DNA of 14,316 nt from assembly GCA_964626385.1 (NCBI GenBank), contig CAZVEO010000063.1, positions 1 through 14,316 of the forward strand, in the 5' to 3' direction. Source of the stretch: Scybalousia_A sp964626385. GTDB taxonomy: Bacteria > Bacteroidota > Bacteroidia > Bacteroidales > P3. A program made the translations under genes and the position numbers. How positions within the stretch are numbered: position 1 is the stretch's first letter; each line of letters opens with the position of its first letter. The notes under the pieces are model-generated. The model was not told the DNA's origin. It saw nothing but the letters and a program-made list of their open reading frames with translations, and made no database searches. Below are positions 6,057 to 14,316 of this stretch, in pieces.

Positions 6057-9000
6057 TTAATCGTTTAGATTCTTTCCATGACAATTTTTGTATTTCTTAC
6101 CACTACCGCATGGGCAAGGGTCGTTTCTTCCTATTTTTTTCTCTTTTACTATAGGTCTATGTTTCTCTTCTTGTGGTGGGTTAGTAGAAGTTTGGTTGTT
6201 GTCCTCTCTTGAAGTTTTTAGCCCTTTTGTATCTGTTGTTGGCTCTTCAGTTTCCCTTATATTGTTGGTTGCTATAGGCAAAGATGCTCTACAAAGGAAT
6301 GAGGATATATCTTTGTTGATATCTATCAGCATTTGTTCAAACAAATTGAAACTCTCTAATTTATATATTACAAGAGGGTCCTTCTGCTCATAAGATGCAT
6401 TTTGTACATTTTGACGCAAATCATCAAGGTTTCTCAAATGTTCTTTCCATGCATTGTCTATGATTTGCAAAGTTATACTTTTCTCTACTGATAAGGCAAT
6501 TTCTTTACCCTCACTTTCATAACTTTTCTTTATAGGTGCTATTGCGGTGATAACCTTAATTCCGTCTGTGATAGGGAAGGCTACATTTTCAAATCTTGAA
6601 GACTTGTTTTCTACCAAATTTTTTACAAAAGGAAAAGCCAAAGTAGCAACTCTTTCCATACGTTCTTTATACCATTTGTATACGGCTTCAAAAACATCTT
6701 CTTTTATTTGATTTTTCCTTCCTTTATTATAGGTCTGTTCATCTATAGGAAACTCAAAACCAAAGTCTGTCATAAATTGATTTTGCAAATCAGCGTACTC
6801 ATAATCATTCCTATCTATCATAACTGCTATACAGTCGTATAGCATATTGGAGATATCAATAGATAGTTTGTCGCCATATAGTGCATTGTGTCGTTTGGTG
6901 TATATAACAGTACGTTGGTTATTCATAACGTCATCGTATTCCAAAAGACGCTTACGTATTCCAAAGTTATTCTCCTCTACTTTCTTTTGGGCTCTTTCTA
7001 TGCTACGTGTCATAAGAGGATGTTGTATTACTTCACCTTCTTTGATTCCTAACCTGTCCATCATCTTAACCATACGCTCCGAACCAAACAGACGCATAAG
7101 TTTATCCTCTAAAGAAACAAAGAATTGACTGCTACCAGGGTCGCCCTGTCTACCTGCACGACCGCGAAGCTGTCTATCTACACGTCTTGATTCGTGTCTT
7201 TCTGTGCCTATGATAGCAAGTCCTCCGGCTTCTTTTACTCCAGCTCCTAATTTGATATCCGTACCTCTACCGGCCATATTGGTAGCAATAGTTACAGCTC
7301 CTGCTCTACCTGCAAGGGCAACAACTTCTGCTTCTTTTTGGTGGAGTTTAGCATTTAGAACCTGATGAGGAATGTGTCTTAATTTCAACATTTTGCTCAA
7401 CAACTCAGAAGTTTCAACATCCACAGTACCTATCAAAACTGGTCTTCCTGCATTTCTTATGTTTTCTACCTCTGTTATTACGGCAGCAAATTTCTCCCTC
7501 TTTGTCTTATATATAAGGTCTTCGTGGTCTATACGTATAACAGGACGATTGGTCGGTATGGTAACAACATCAAGTTTGTAAATATTCCAAAACTCTCCAG
7601 CCTCCGTTTCTGCAGTACCTGTCATACCGGCAAGTTTTTTGTACATACGGAAGTAGTTTTGCAAAGTAATAGTTGCGTAAGTTTGTGTTGCTGCTTGTAC
7701 CTTTACTTTTTCCTTTGCTTCTATTGCCTGATGTAATCCATCAGAATATCTTCTACCCTCCATTATACGACCTGTTTGTTCATCAACTATTTTTACCTGG
7801 TCGTTTACAACAATATATTCTACATTATTCTCAAACAAAGCATATGCTTTTAATAATTGATTTATGGTATGTACCCTATCGCTTTGAACGGCAAAATTCT
7901 GCATTATTTCTGTCTTCTTTTGTGCTTTATCCTCTGCAGATAGGTCTTCGTTTTCCAAATCTGCTATTTGAGAACCGACATCGGGCAAAATATAAAACTT
8001 AGGGTCTTCTCCTATCTTAGCAAGAAAGTCCATACCTTTTTCTGTCAATTCTATTGTATTGTGTTGCTCCTCTATAACAAAATAAAGGTCATCATCCACA
8101 ACGTGCATTTCCTTGGATTGGTCTTGCATATAGAAGTTTTCAGCGTTTAGCATCAATTGTTTCATTCCCTGCTCAGATAATAGTTTGATAAGGGCTTTGT
8201 TTTTTGGCAAACCATGATGAGCTCTCAATAATAACTTACTTCCCTCTGCAGTCTCTTCCTTTGTGCGTTCAGCTTTGCTAAGCAAGTTTCTTGCGTCTGC
8301 TATAACTGTAGTTACATATTGACGTTGTGCGTTGTAGAGTTTTTCTATTATAGGGCAAAAACGTTCAAATTCTTGGTCTTCTCCCTTAGGTGTAGGACCA
8401 GAAATAATCAAAGGCGTACGAGCATCGTCTATGAGCACGCTATCTACCTCGTCCACTATGGCATAGTTATGTTCTCTTTGTACTATTTCATTAGTGTTAT
8501 TGCACATATTATCTCTCAAATAGTCAAAACCAAATTCGTTATTTGTTCCGTATGTAATGTCGCAATTGTAGGCTTTGCGTCTTTCTTCGGAATTTGGCTC
8601 GTGTTTGTCTATGCAATCTACACTAAGACCATGAAACTCAAACAAACGTCCCATCCATTCGCTGTCTCGTTTGGCAAGATAGTCGTTTACGGTTACAACA
8701 TGTACTCCTTTGCCTGGTAAGGCATTAAGATAAATAGGCAATGTAGCTACAAGAGTTTTTCCCTCACCAGTGGCCATTTCGGCTATTTTTCCTTCGTGTA
8801 AGACTATACCGCCTATAAGTTGTACATCATAATGCACCATATCCCAATGTATCATTGTGCCACCTGCCATCCACTCGTTTTTGTAATATGCTTTATTGCC
8901 TTCTATGCGTATGGCATCCTTTGTAGCAGACAAGTCTCTGTCAAAATCTGTTGCTGTTACCTCTACTTCCTCGTTATCAAAAAATCGTTTAGCGGTCTCT

Positions 9001-9347
9001 TTTACGACCGCAAAAGCTTCGGGCAGTATTTCTTTTAGAACGTTCTGTGTTTTTTCATATATCTTTTTGTCCAAAGACTCTATTCTTTCATATAATTTTT
9101 GCTTCTCCTCTACAGAAATATCAAAATCAGTATCCAACCTCTGTTTTATACCTTGTTTTTCTTCCTCTTCAGAACTAATTGCTTCGTTTATTATGGAACG
9201 AAATTCTTTTGTTTTTGCTCTCAATTCATCGTTGGACAAATTTTGTATTTTATCGTATGCTTCAAGGCAAAGCTTTAATTTTGGATTTATTTCTTTTAAA
9301 TCTCTTTGTGATTTGTTTCCAAATAATGCCGTTAAGAAATTTTTCAT
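6057..9347 (-). CDS. secA: Preprotein translocase ATPase SecA
   Basis: Motor ATPase that pushes unfolded secretory proteins through the SecYEG channel at the inner membrane. The 1096 residues include the Walker A motif MATGEGKT (191-198), the DEAD-type box DEVDSVLIDDA (299-309), the second helicase half with TNMAGRGTDIKLG (689-701) and QLRGRAGRQGDPG (726-738), the scaffold and wing region with DNAWKEHLRNLDDLR (964-978), and a C-terminal zinc motif with Cys1078, Cys1080, Cys1089 and His1090 that binds SecB or phospholipid in other bacteria. It is about 195 residues longer than E. coli SecA; the extra length is split between the part before Walker A and the part between the DEAD box and the second helicase half, as is usual in Bacteroidota. 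Its ATG directly follows the stop codon of the upstream polysaccharide gene (TAAATG), suggesting translational coupling. Confidence 0.98.
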   Translation of the reverse strand: MKNFLTALFGNKSQRDLKEINPKLKLCLEAYDKIQNLSNDELRAKTKEFRSIINEAISSEEEEKQGIKQRLDTDFDISVEEKQKLYERIESLDKKIYEKTQNVLKEILPEAFAVVKETAKRFFDNEEVEVTATDFDRDLSATKDAIRIEGNKAYYKNEWMAGGTMIHWDMVHYDVQLIGGIVLHEGKIAEMATGEGKTLVATLPIYLNALPGKGVHVVTVNDYLAKRDSEWMGRLFEFHGLSVDCIDKHEPNSEERRKAYNCDITYGTNNEFGFDYLRDNMCNNTNEIVQREHNYAIVDEVDSVLIDDARTPLIISGPTPKGEDQEFERFCPIIEKLYNAQRQYVTTVIADARNLLSKAERTKEETAEGSKLLLRAHHGLPKNKALIKLLSEQGMKQLMLNAENFYMQDQSKEMHVVDDDLYFVIEEQHNTIELTEKGMDFLAKIGEDPKFYILPDVGSQIADLENEDLSAEDKAQKKTEIMQNFAVQSDRVHTINQLLKAYALFENNVEYIVVNDQVKIVDEQTGRIMEGRRYSDGLHQAIEAKEKVKVQAATQTYATITLQNYFRMYKKLAGMTGTAETEAGEFWNIYKLDVVTIPTNRPVIRIDHEDLIYKTKREKFAAVITEVENIRNAGRPVLIGTVDVETSELLSKMLKLRHIPHQVLNAKLHQKEAEVVALAGRAGAVTIATNMAGRGTDIKLGAGVKEAGGLAIIGTERHESRRVDRQLRGRAGRQGDPGSSQFFVSLEDKLMRLFGSERMVKMMDRLGIKEGEVIQHPLMTRSIERAQKKVEENNFGIRKRLLEYDDVMNNQRTVIYTKRHNALYGDKLSIDISNMLYDCIAVMIDRNDYEYADLQNQFMTDFGFEFPIDEQTYNKGRKNQIKEDVFEAVYKWYKERMERVATLAFPFVKNLVENKSSRFENVAFPITDGIKVITAIAPIKKSYESEGKEIALSVEKSITLQIIDNAWKEHLRNLDDLRQNVQNASYEQKDPLVIYKLESFNLFEQMLIDINKDISSFLCRASLPIATNNIRETEEPTTDTKGLKTSREDNNQTSTNPPQEEKHRPIVKEKKIGRNDPCPCGSGKKYKNCHGKNLND

Positions 9348-10814
9348 TTATTTATGTGTTTTTATATCGTTAGTAGTAATATTTTCTTTTTCACTATAAG
9401 TATCTAAGGCTACTATCATTGCTGTCATAGCCCAGAAAGGTACAGCCAATTTATCCGTTTCTAAAAAATTGTTCATTATGCCGTGTACATAATAAGTTAT
9501 CAAACTCACAGTTAAGAATAAAATAAGATTAGCCTTATTTTTGTCCTTTATTCTATAATAGGCTCTTATACCAGTGTATATAGTGTAACCAAAAATCATC
9601 AACATAGTTATCAAACCCAAAATACCTGTTTCACATAAAGGTCCTAAGTATTCGCTATGTACACTGCCAACTGTTCCTTCGTTGGTTGAAATAATGGTTA
9701 GGTCTTTGGATTTTTGAAATTTGCCGTATTCAAACTGATAAGTTCCAAAACCGAAACCAAAAATAGGTCTTTCCTTAGTCATAGCCAAAGCACATGCCCA
9801 ACGATTAAGCCTTTCTGTATTGGAAGCATCGGTTGATATGTTGCTTATGGATTGTATATGTTCAACTATATTACCTGAAGAATCTTGAGAATTTTGAGAC
9901 ATTCTATCTTTTATAACAGACCATGTAAGAGCAAACAATATTACTCCTACTACGCTTGCAGTTAAAACAAATTTCTTACTCACCTTCAACTTGACTAAAA
10001 CCAACACACCAAAGGCAACAAAAATACTAAGCCATGTCGCACGAGCATAACAAAATACAAACCCGGTTAGAAGGCAAATACAAATAAAGCCAAACAACAC
10101 TCTAAGCCAAACATTGTTATAGAGCGTTTTTTTTGCAAATAAGAAATAAAAAGAAATAGGAAAAAACAGTCCTATTGCTGCTCCGTAAGCAGTATGGTCG
10201 TTATAGAAAGGTGTCATAATATAATTAGCAAAAGCATGGTCAAAACCTTTTAAAGCATATTTCACAGTGCTAATAAATATTACAATGCTCAAAGCCAAAC
10301 CATAACAAGCAACAAAACCCAATATTTTTTTTGAATCCTTAAACAGTAGCAACATCATAAAATAACAAGGAATAACAAACCACAACCTAGCTATAAGATG
10401 TTTGACAGAAACAACAAAGTCAGAACTGAAAATCATACTTATTGCTATCCAAAGCAAAGAAAAGATTATCCATTTTGATATTGAGTGTTTGTAAAATATA
10501 GAGGGCAATTTTTGTTTCATACTTATCTCAAATAAAAATATAAGAGTGGTAAGTATAAGCATAGGTTCGGTAGGAATAGCGACCGAAAACAGTTCATATT
10601 TAGTAAAAATAGAAAAAGGAGTAAAGAGTGCAATGGCAAACATTGTGTAATTAAAATGCAAAATCATTAACATTACAACCAACACAACTATAGGCACAAA
10701 AGCAAACCAATCTATGCCCCATTCTATAGCACCATACCCCAGTAGCAAAAACAATAAACACAGTATGGCAATAATCAAATAAGTAATTTTGTTATGCCTC
10801 GAGAGTTTGTCCAT
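9348..10814 (-). CDS. Wzy/O-antigen ligase-like membrane protein
   Basis: A 488-residue polytopic protein with roughly 10-12 hydrophobic segments, of the O-antigen ligase/polymerase superfamily that links or polymerises lipid-carried glycans on the outer face of the inner membrane. Family marks are FYNDHTAYGAAIGLFFP (203-219), CYARATWLS (255-263), the large periplasmic loop (about 300-390) with RLNRWACALA (335-344) and PIFGFGFGTY (350-359), and GSVHSEYLGPLCETGILG (383-400), whose His386 is a candidate for the conserved functional His of the family. The first Met was kept because the next one (residue 48) lies inside a membrane helix. Its start overlaps the 3' end of the Wzz-like gene by 23 bp and it abuts secA. 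Whether it is a polymerase (Wzy) or a ligase (WaaL) cannot be decided from sequence. Confidence 0.85.
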   Translation of the reverse strand: MDKLSRHNKITYLIIAILCLLFLLLGYGAIEWGIDWFAFVPIVVLVVMLMILHFNYTMFAIALFTPFSIFTKYELFSVAIPTEPMLILTTLIFLFEISMKQKLPSIFYKHSISKWIIFSLLWIAISMIFSSDFVVSVKHLIARLWFVIPCYFMMLLLFKDSKKILGFVACYGLALSIVIFISTVKYALKGFDHAFANYIMTPFYNDHTAYGAAIGLFFPISFYFLFAKKTLYNNVWLRVLFGFICICLLTGFVFCYARATWLSIFVAFGVLVLVKLKVSKKFVLTASVVGVILFALTWSVIKDRMSQNSQDSSGNIVEHIQSISNISTDASNTERLNRWACALAMTKERPIFGFGFGTYQFEYGKFQKSKDLTIISTNEGTVGSVHSEYLGPLCETGILGLITMLMIFGYTIYTGIRAYYRIKDKNKANLILFLTVSLITYYVHGIMNNFLETDKLAVPFWAMTAMIVALDTYSEKENITTNDIKTHK

Positions 10815-11808
10815 CTTTTGTTGTAGAAGAGTTGCGTTTTTCTCTCAATATCAAAACCTCTGTTGCTATGAGAGTACACAACAAAGCAGCAATTAATACT
10901 ATGACACTTCTTTTAGGTTTGTCCTTTGCACTTGATGGATAAGCATATTCTACCACAAAATCAGCAGGTATATTAGCTTCTAAATCAAGTATTGCTTGGT
11001 GATAGAACTGATCCCAAGTTTCCCATAATTCTTGTTTTTCCTCTACCAAAGTACTGAACTTGTTAATATCGGAAACATATTTGACCAAATGAGCCATTTT
11101 AGCTTCCAAACGCTGTACTCCTGCAGTGTTGCCTGCCGCTATTTGTTTGGCCATCTCTTGCATAACACGGTCTGAGTAAGTCAAAGGAGAATATATATTA
11201 CTTTCTGTCATAACTCTATGAAGAGAGTCCTTATATTGCAAATATTCTTTCTCCAAGTTTAATTTTGTTCTTTCCAAGCACATTTTTATACTATCAGACT
11301 TTGCTTGCTTCATTCTATATCTTAGATTAGAAAGTTGCTCAGTCATATAGTTGGCTATATCGGCTGCGTATTTAGGGTCTTTGTCCCAAACCATCAATTT
11401 TACACCAAAAAAATCAGAGCGTTTTATTTTTATATTTTTCTGTAATTTAAGATAGACCAACTCATCACCCACATTACCATTTTCTTTGATACCGTAGTGT
11501 TCTTTGAGGTTAAATTTACTAACCGTTTTACTCAAAATCTCACCACTTCCCAACAACTCTAAGATATACTCACTATCCTTTTCCTTACCAAAAAGATATG
11601 GGTCTAATTTATCTCCATCGTTGAGTATTGCCTTAGAAATAGAATTTACAGCACTTGGCAATAGTAATACTTGTGCTTTATAATAGTTTGGTAATAACAA
11701 AGAAAGCCCTGCAGATACTACAGCACTAACTACAAATGTTATTAGTAACGTCTTTTTATTCCTTTTGAGAAAGTTAATTGTATTTTTTGTACTCAATTTA
11801 TTTTCCAT
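10792..11808 (-). CDS. Wzz-like polysaccharide chain-length protein
   Basis: A 338-residue polysaccharide co-polymerase (Wzz family) that would set the chain length of a surface glycan. It has the typical two-helix layout: a short cytoplasmic N-terminus, membrane helix 1 (about 19-40), a large periplasmic part with a central helical, probably coiled-coil stretch (about 140-270), then the Pro/Lys segment PSSAKDKPKR (291-300) that precedes membrane helix 2 (about 301-322) as in other Wzz proteins, and a short tail. No Walker motif or tyrosine cluster follows, so no kinase domain is fused. It overlaps the next gene, a Wzy/ligase-like protein, by 23 bp; the two products probably act together. No glycosyltransferase, flippase or nucleotide-sugar gene is in the window, so the glycan is unknown. 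Confidence 0.85.
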   Translation of the reverse strand: MENKLSTKNTINFLKRNKKTLLITFVVSAVVSAGLSLLLPNYYKAQVLLLPSAVNSISKAILNDGDKLDPYLFGKEKDSEYILELLGSGEILSKTVSKFNLKEHYGIKENGNVGDELVYLKLQKNIKIKRSDFFGVKLMVWDKDPKYAADIANYMTEQLSNLRYRMKQAKSDSIKMCLERTKLNLEKEYLQYKDSLHRVMTESNIYSPLTYSDRVMQEMAKQIAAGNTAGVQRLEAKMAHLVKYVSDINKFSTLVEEKQELWETWDQFYHQAILDLEANIPADFVVEYAYPSSAKDKPKRSVIVLIAALLCTLIATEVLILREKRNSSTTKDGQTLEA

Positions 11809-11854
11809 TTATATGCTTATATTTTGTAACAAGTGATAATAACAACAGAAATAT

Positions 11855-12388
11855 TTATTTAAACTTTGCTTGAATTTCTTGTTTTAGAAAATCTTGTGCT
11901 AATTCTATTTGGTTTGCCCCCTTTGAAAGATGTTCAAAAACTTCTCCAGCAAAGGCTGTCGGAGATGTATTCTCATCAATTGTAGTTGTCAAAACGTTTA
12001 GTGTGTTGACTATATCCTCTTTTGCGTTTTTTATTCTCAACCAACACTCAGAAGACACATACAATTGCTGTGAAAGATTATGTTCGTATTCATCATTGAT
12101 GTTCTTTATCATAACATCTTTTAACAACCGGGCATCCATTCCTGCTTGAAAACATCTCTTTACTATGTTATCGGGCTTGATTCTTTCCAAAAACAAAACC
12201 AATCTTTCGTAGGCTTGCAATTGTATTGGAGTCAAAGTTTTTCTAACTTCTGCCTCAGATATTTTTTGAATTTCAAGTATTGTTTTTTTCTGCTCATTGA
12301 GTACAAACTCTTTGACAATTTTTACAAAGCAAAAACCAACAATAGCAACGACCAAAACAAATAATATTGATATAATAATAGTCCCCAT
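11855..12388 (-). CDS. Conserved membrane-anchored protein, unknown function
   Basis: A 177-residue protein with one N-terminal membrane helix (about 3-24) and a mostly helical, charged cytoplasmic part. The segment LTPIQLQAYERLVLFLERIKP (from residue 52) resembles a motif in a widespread Bacteroidota family of small membrane-anchored proteins of unknown function; from memory this is a DUF family (possibly DUF7935), not verified. No catalytic motif is visible. It is the first gene after the divergent promoter region and lies 46 bp upstream of the Wzz-like gene on the same strand, so it is probably in the same transcript as the polysaccharide genes and secA. Whether it works with them is unknown. 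Confidence 0.7.
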   Translation of the reverse strand: MGTIIISILFVLVVAIVGFCFVKIVKEFVLNEQKKTILEIQKISEAEVRKTLTPIQLQAYERLVLFLERIKPDNIVKRCFQAGMDARLLKDVMIKNINDEYEHNLSQQLYVSSECWLRIKNAKEDIVNTLNVLTTTIDENTSPTAFAGEVFEHLSKGANQIELAQDFLKQEIQAKFK

Positions 12389-12431
12389 ATTTCCGATATA
12401 ATCTTAGTCTCAACATTTAACTAATAGGGTG

Positions 12432-12439
12432 CAAAATTA
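12432..12439 (-). promoter_or_regulatory. Minus-strand promoter -7 element
   Basis: Read on the minus strand this is TAATTTTG followed by CACCC, matching the Bacteroidota -7 consensus TAnnTTTG with the common C-A-C-C flank. Transcription would start near 12425, giving a leader of about 37 bases before the 177-residue protein. No clear TTTG at the -33 position was found, so the call rests on one element and on position. Confidence 0.45.
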
Positions 12440-12484
12440 CAAAATAATTTTATTTGTATATCATAATATATTAGTCTTTTTTGT

Positions 12485-12492
12485 TACTTTTG
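12485..12492 (+). promoter_or_regulatory. Plus-strand promoter -7 element for M6 protease
   Basis: TACTTTTG followed by CTCCC matches TAnnTTTG. The transcript would begin near 12498 with a U/A-rich leader of about 28 bases. The nearest upstream TTTG (12453-12456) is 28 bp away, too far for the usual 19-21 bp spacing, so this is supported by one element and position only. It is divergent from the minus-strand element at 12432. Confidence 0.45.
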
Positions 12493-12525
12493 CTCCCGTT
12501 TTTTAATAAATTTTTATTATTAATC

Positions 12526-14316
12526 ATGAAAAAACTATCGTATATCTGTTTATTTATTGCAACTATCTTGTTCTATTGCAACTGTTTTTCTATTCCTGCC
12601 AACCCCACGGCAAAAACCATAAAACAAAGTAACGGCAAACAACTTACTTTCATACTTCAAGGTGATGAAAAAGTACATTGGGCTAAAACCCTAGATGGTT
12701 ATACCCTTTTGAAAAATTCTGATGGAGATTTTGTCTATGCCATTAGGGATGAAAGAGGAAGTTTGATACCTTCTCAAATTTTGGCTTGCAATCCAAATGA
12801 AAGAAATCAAGAGGAGAGAAATTTTGTTGCCACTTTAACAGAGGATTTAAGATACTCCTCATTGCAAGTCCAAAGCAAATTACAACAATGGAATGCTCCG
12901 CAAAATACACCTTTGCGAACAGGTTCTTTTCCTACAATAGGCACGGATAGTCTTTTGGTTATTTTGGTAGATTTTGCCGACCTTTCTTTTACCTATACCA
13001 ACCAAGATTTTGTAAATCTAACTTCACAATCAAATTTTAATGGCTATGGTAGTGTTAAGGATTATTATTTAGATAATTCCAACAACATGTTTGAAATGGC
13101 TATAAGAGTTGTTGGACCCTATACTTTGCCACAAAATATGGCTTACTATGGCAATTATAATGGAGAAAATGAGGACTATGGTTATCAAGTTTTTGTACAT
13201 GATGTTTTGGAACTTGTAGACCCTTATGTAGACTTTTCACATTTTGATAATGACAACGATGGTTATGTAGATGGTTTTCACATTATTTTTGCAGGCACAC
13301 CAGAGTCTACCACCGGTAATGAGGACGAAATTTGGCCACATCGTTGGGTTTTATGGGCTTATGATGAGGTTAGGGATGGAAAATATATTTGGACTTATGC
13401 TTGCTCGGCAGAGAAAAGGAGTTCTACACAAATGGACGGTATAGGTACAATGTGCCATGAGTTTGGTCATGTTTTGGGTTTGCCAGACAATTACGACACA
13501 GATTATTCCGAATCAGGAGGTAATTCTGTAACCACAGGACGTTATGACCTTATGGCAAGCGGTTCCTATAACAACAATGGAGATACTCCGCCTTATCTTT
13601 CTATAGGAGAAAAAATTATAACCAATTGGGTGAGTTATGTAGATACACTTTCTACCTCGAGAAATAATGTACCTCTGCGGGCAATAGATGGTACAATGGA
13701 TACAGGTTATTATTTTGGTGTAGCCAATAGCAACGAGTTTTTTATTTTTGAAATGCGAAAAAAACAAGGTTGGGATGCTTTTCTTCCCGGCGAAGGAATG
13801 TTGATTTATCATGGAGATAGTGTAAAAATAAATGCTTGGCTCAACACTGGAGATAATAGTCTAAACGTTACTCCAACTCAAAGAGGTTGGTTTATAGAAC
13901 CTTCAACCGGAGTAGTTGCTGACGGTGTTACTGTTAATGCTCCTTTTGGCTCTATTAGTGGAATTACTTCTTTTTCTTCTAACGCTCCTAATTCCCCACA
14001 GTTAAACGATGGTACAGCAGTAGATTTGAGTATAACAAATATACAATACACTTCAGACTCAACAATGTCTTTTGATTTTACCACTTCCCAAACGATAGTA
14101 ACTATTACAGCAAGTATTACTGAGACTTTGTGTTATGGTGAGACATTTACATTTAACGGACAGACCTATAACGCTACTGGTACATACACTACGACCGTTG
14201 CAGGACAAAACGGAGATTGTGATACCAACTACACAATTAATCTTACCATTTTGCCACAAAATACAGCAAGTATTACGGAGACTTTGTGTTATGGAGAGAC
14301 ATTTACATTTAACGGA
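12526..14316 (+). CDS. Secreted M6-family metalloprotease, 3' end beyond window
   Basis: The frame stays open from this ATG for 597 codons to the window edge, so the protein is partial at its C-terminus. It begins with a signal peptide (MKK, hydrophobic 4-17, likely cut near 22-25). A propeptide-like part follows with SNGKQLTFILQGDEKVHWA and DGYTLLKNSDGDFVYA, as in M6 (immune inhibitor A type) proteases. The zinc site is HEFGHVLGLPD (His311, Glu312, His315, Asp321) and the Met-turn is RYDLMASGS with Met343. GWDAFLPGEGMLIYHGDS (419-436) is a further family mark. From residue 528 it has a 52-residue tandem repeat with two Cys per unit. Secretion by the type IX system is plausible for a Bacteroidota protein of this design, but the sorting signal would lie past the edge. 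Substrate unknown. Confidence 0.9.
   Translation, partial: MKKLSYICLFIATILFYCNCFSIPANPTAKTIKQSNGKQLTFILQGDEKVHWAKTLDGYTLLKNSDGDFVYAIRDERGSLIPSQILACNPNERNQEERNFVATLTEDLRYSSLQVQSKLQQWNAPQNTPLRTGSFPTIGTDSLLVILVDFADLSFTYTNQDFVNLTSQSNFNGYGSVKDYYLDNSNNMFEMAIRVVGPYTLPQNMAYYGNYNGENEDYGYQVFVHDVLELVDPYVDFSHFDNDNDGYVDGFHIIFAGTPESTTGNEDEIWPHRWVLWAYDEVRDGKYIWTYACSAEKRSSTQMDGIGTMCHEFGHVLGLPDNYDTDYSESGGNSVTTGRYDLMASGSYNNNGDTPPYLSIGEKIITNWVSYVDTLSTSRNNVPLRAIDGTMDTGYYFGVANSNEFFIFEMRKKQGWDAFLPGEGMLIYHGDSVKINAWLNTGDNSLNVTPTQRGWFIEPSTGVVADGVTVNAPFGSISGITSFSSNAPNSPQLNDGTAVDLSITNIQYTSDSTMSFDFTTSQTIVTITASITETLCYGETFTFNGQTYNATGTYTTTVAGQNGDCDTNYTINLTILPQNTASITETLCYGETFTFNG
14107..14316 (+). repeat. 156-bp tandem repeat in M6 protease gene
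   Basis: One full unit (14107-14262, 52 codons) and the first 54 bases of a second unit (14263-14316) are present; the array continues past the edge. Over the 54 compared bases there are only two differences, both synonymous (ACT/ACG for Thr, GGT/GGA for Gly). Each unit starts TASITETLCYGETFTFNG and has Cys9 and Cys38, a possible disulfide pair, with many Thr and beta-type residues, like the Ig-like repeats common in long secreted Bacteroidota proteins. Confidence 0.88.

Noticed and set aside
8896..9399. 167-residue plus-strand frame across the secA start
   Set aside because: Antisense to the conserved N-terminal part of secA; Ser/Phe-rich shadow with no domain.
13513..14259. Minus-strand frames of 66-99 residues in the right-hand 800 bases
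   Set aside because: They are opposite the M6 protease, whose long plus-strand frame has a clear zinc site and repeats.

Overview
The window looks like chromosomal DNA of a low-GC Bacteroidota bacterium, most likely of the order Bacteroidales and not a well-known cultured genus. The reasons are: promoter motifs of the TTTG / TAnnTTTG type; A/T-rich leaders without clear Shine-Dalgarno sequences; an EF-G2-type translation factor like that of Bacteroides; a long (1096-residue) Bacteroidota-style SecA with a C-terminal zinc motif; and a secreted M6 metalloprotease ending in Cys-containing tandem repeats. Isoleucine is often encoded by ATA and arginine by AGA, in keeping with the AT-rich composition.

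Layout. Positions 1-525 hold no gene but contain a cluster of small hairpins and, at the right end, a good promoter. On the plus strand follow four ATP synthase genes, atpE-atpF-atpH-atpA (526-3522), closed by an intrinsic terminator. The usual neighbours atpB (upstream) and atpG (downstream) are absent, so this block looks like a self-contained part of a split ATP synthase locus. Next, with its own promoter and terminator, is a plus-strand EF-G paralogue (3778-5916) with altered G motifs, closely resembling the Bacteroides EF-G2 that works without GTP hydrolysis.

From 6057 to 12388 all genes are on the minus strand and tightly packed: a conserved single-membrane-span protein, a Wzz-like chain-length protein, a Wzy/O-antigen-ligase-like polytopic protein, and secA. 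The last three overlap or abut, so they are probably co-transcribed from a promoter near 12432. A divergent promoter near 12485 drives a plus-strand gene for a secreted M6 metalloprotease that runs off the right edge in the second copy of a 156-bp tandem repeat.

Together the genes cover energy conversion (F1Fo ATP synthase), translation elongation probably suited to starvation, surface polysaccharide assembly, general protein export and a secreted protease. No CRISPR array, tRNA, rRNA, insertion sequence or phage gene was seen. No clearly undescribed system is evident; the most notable items are the degenerate EF-G2 with a short domain IV insertion, the split atp operon, the structured leader region, and the repeat-bearing protease.
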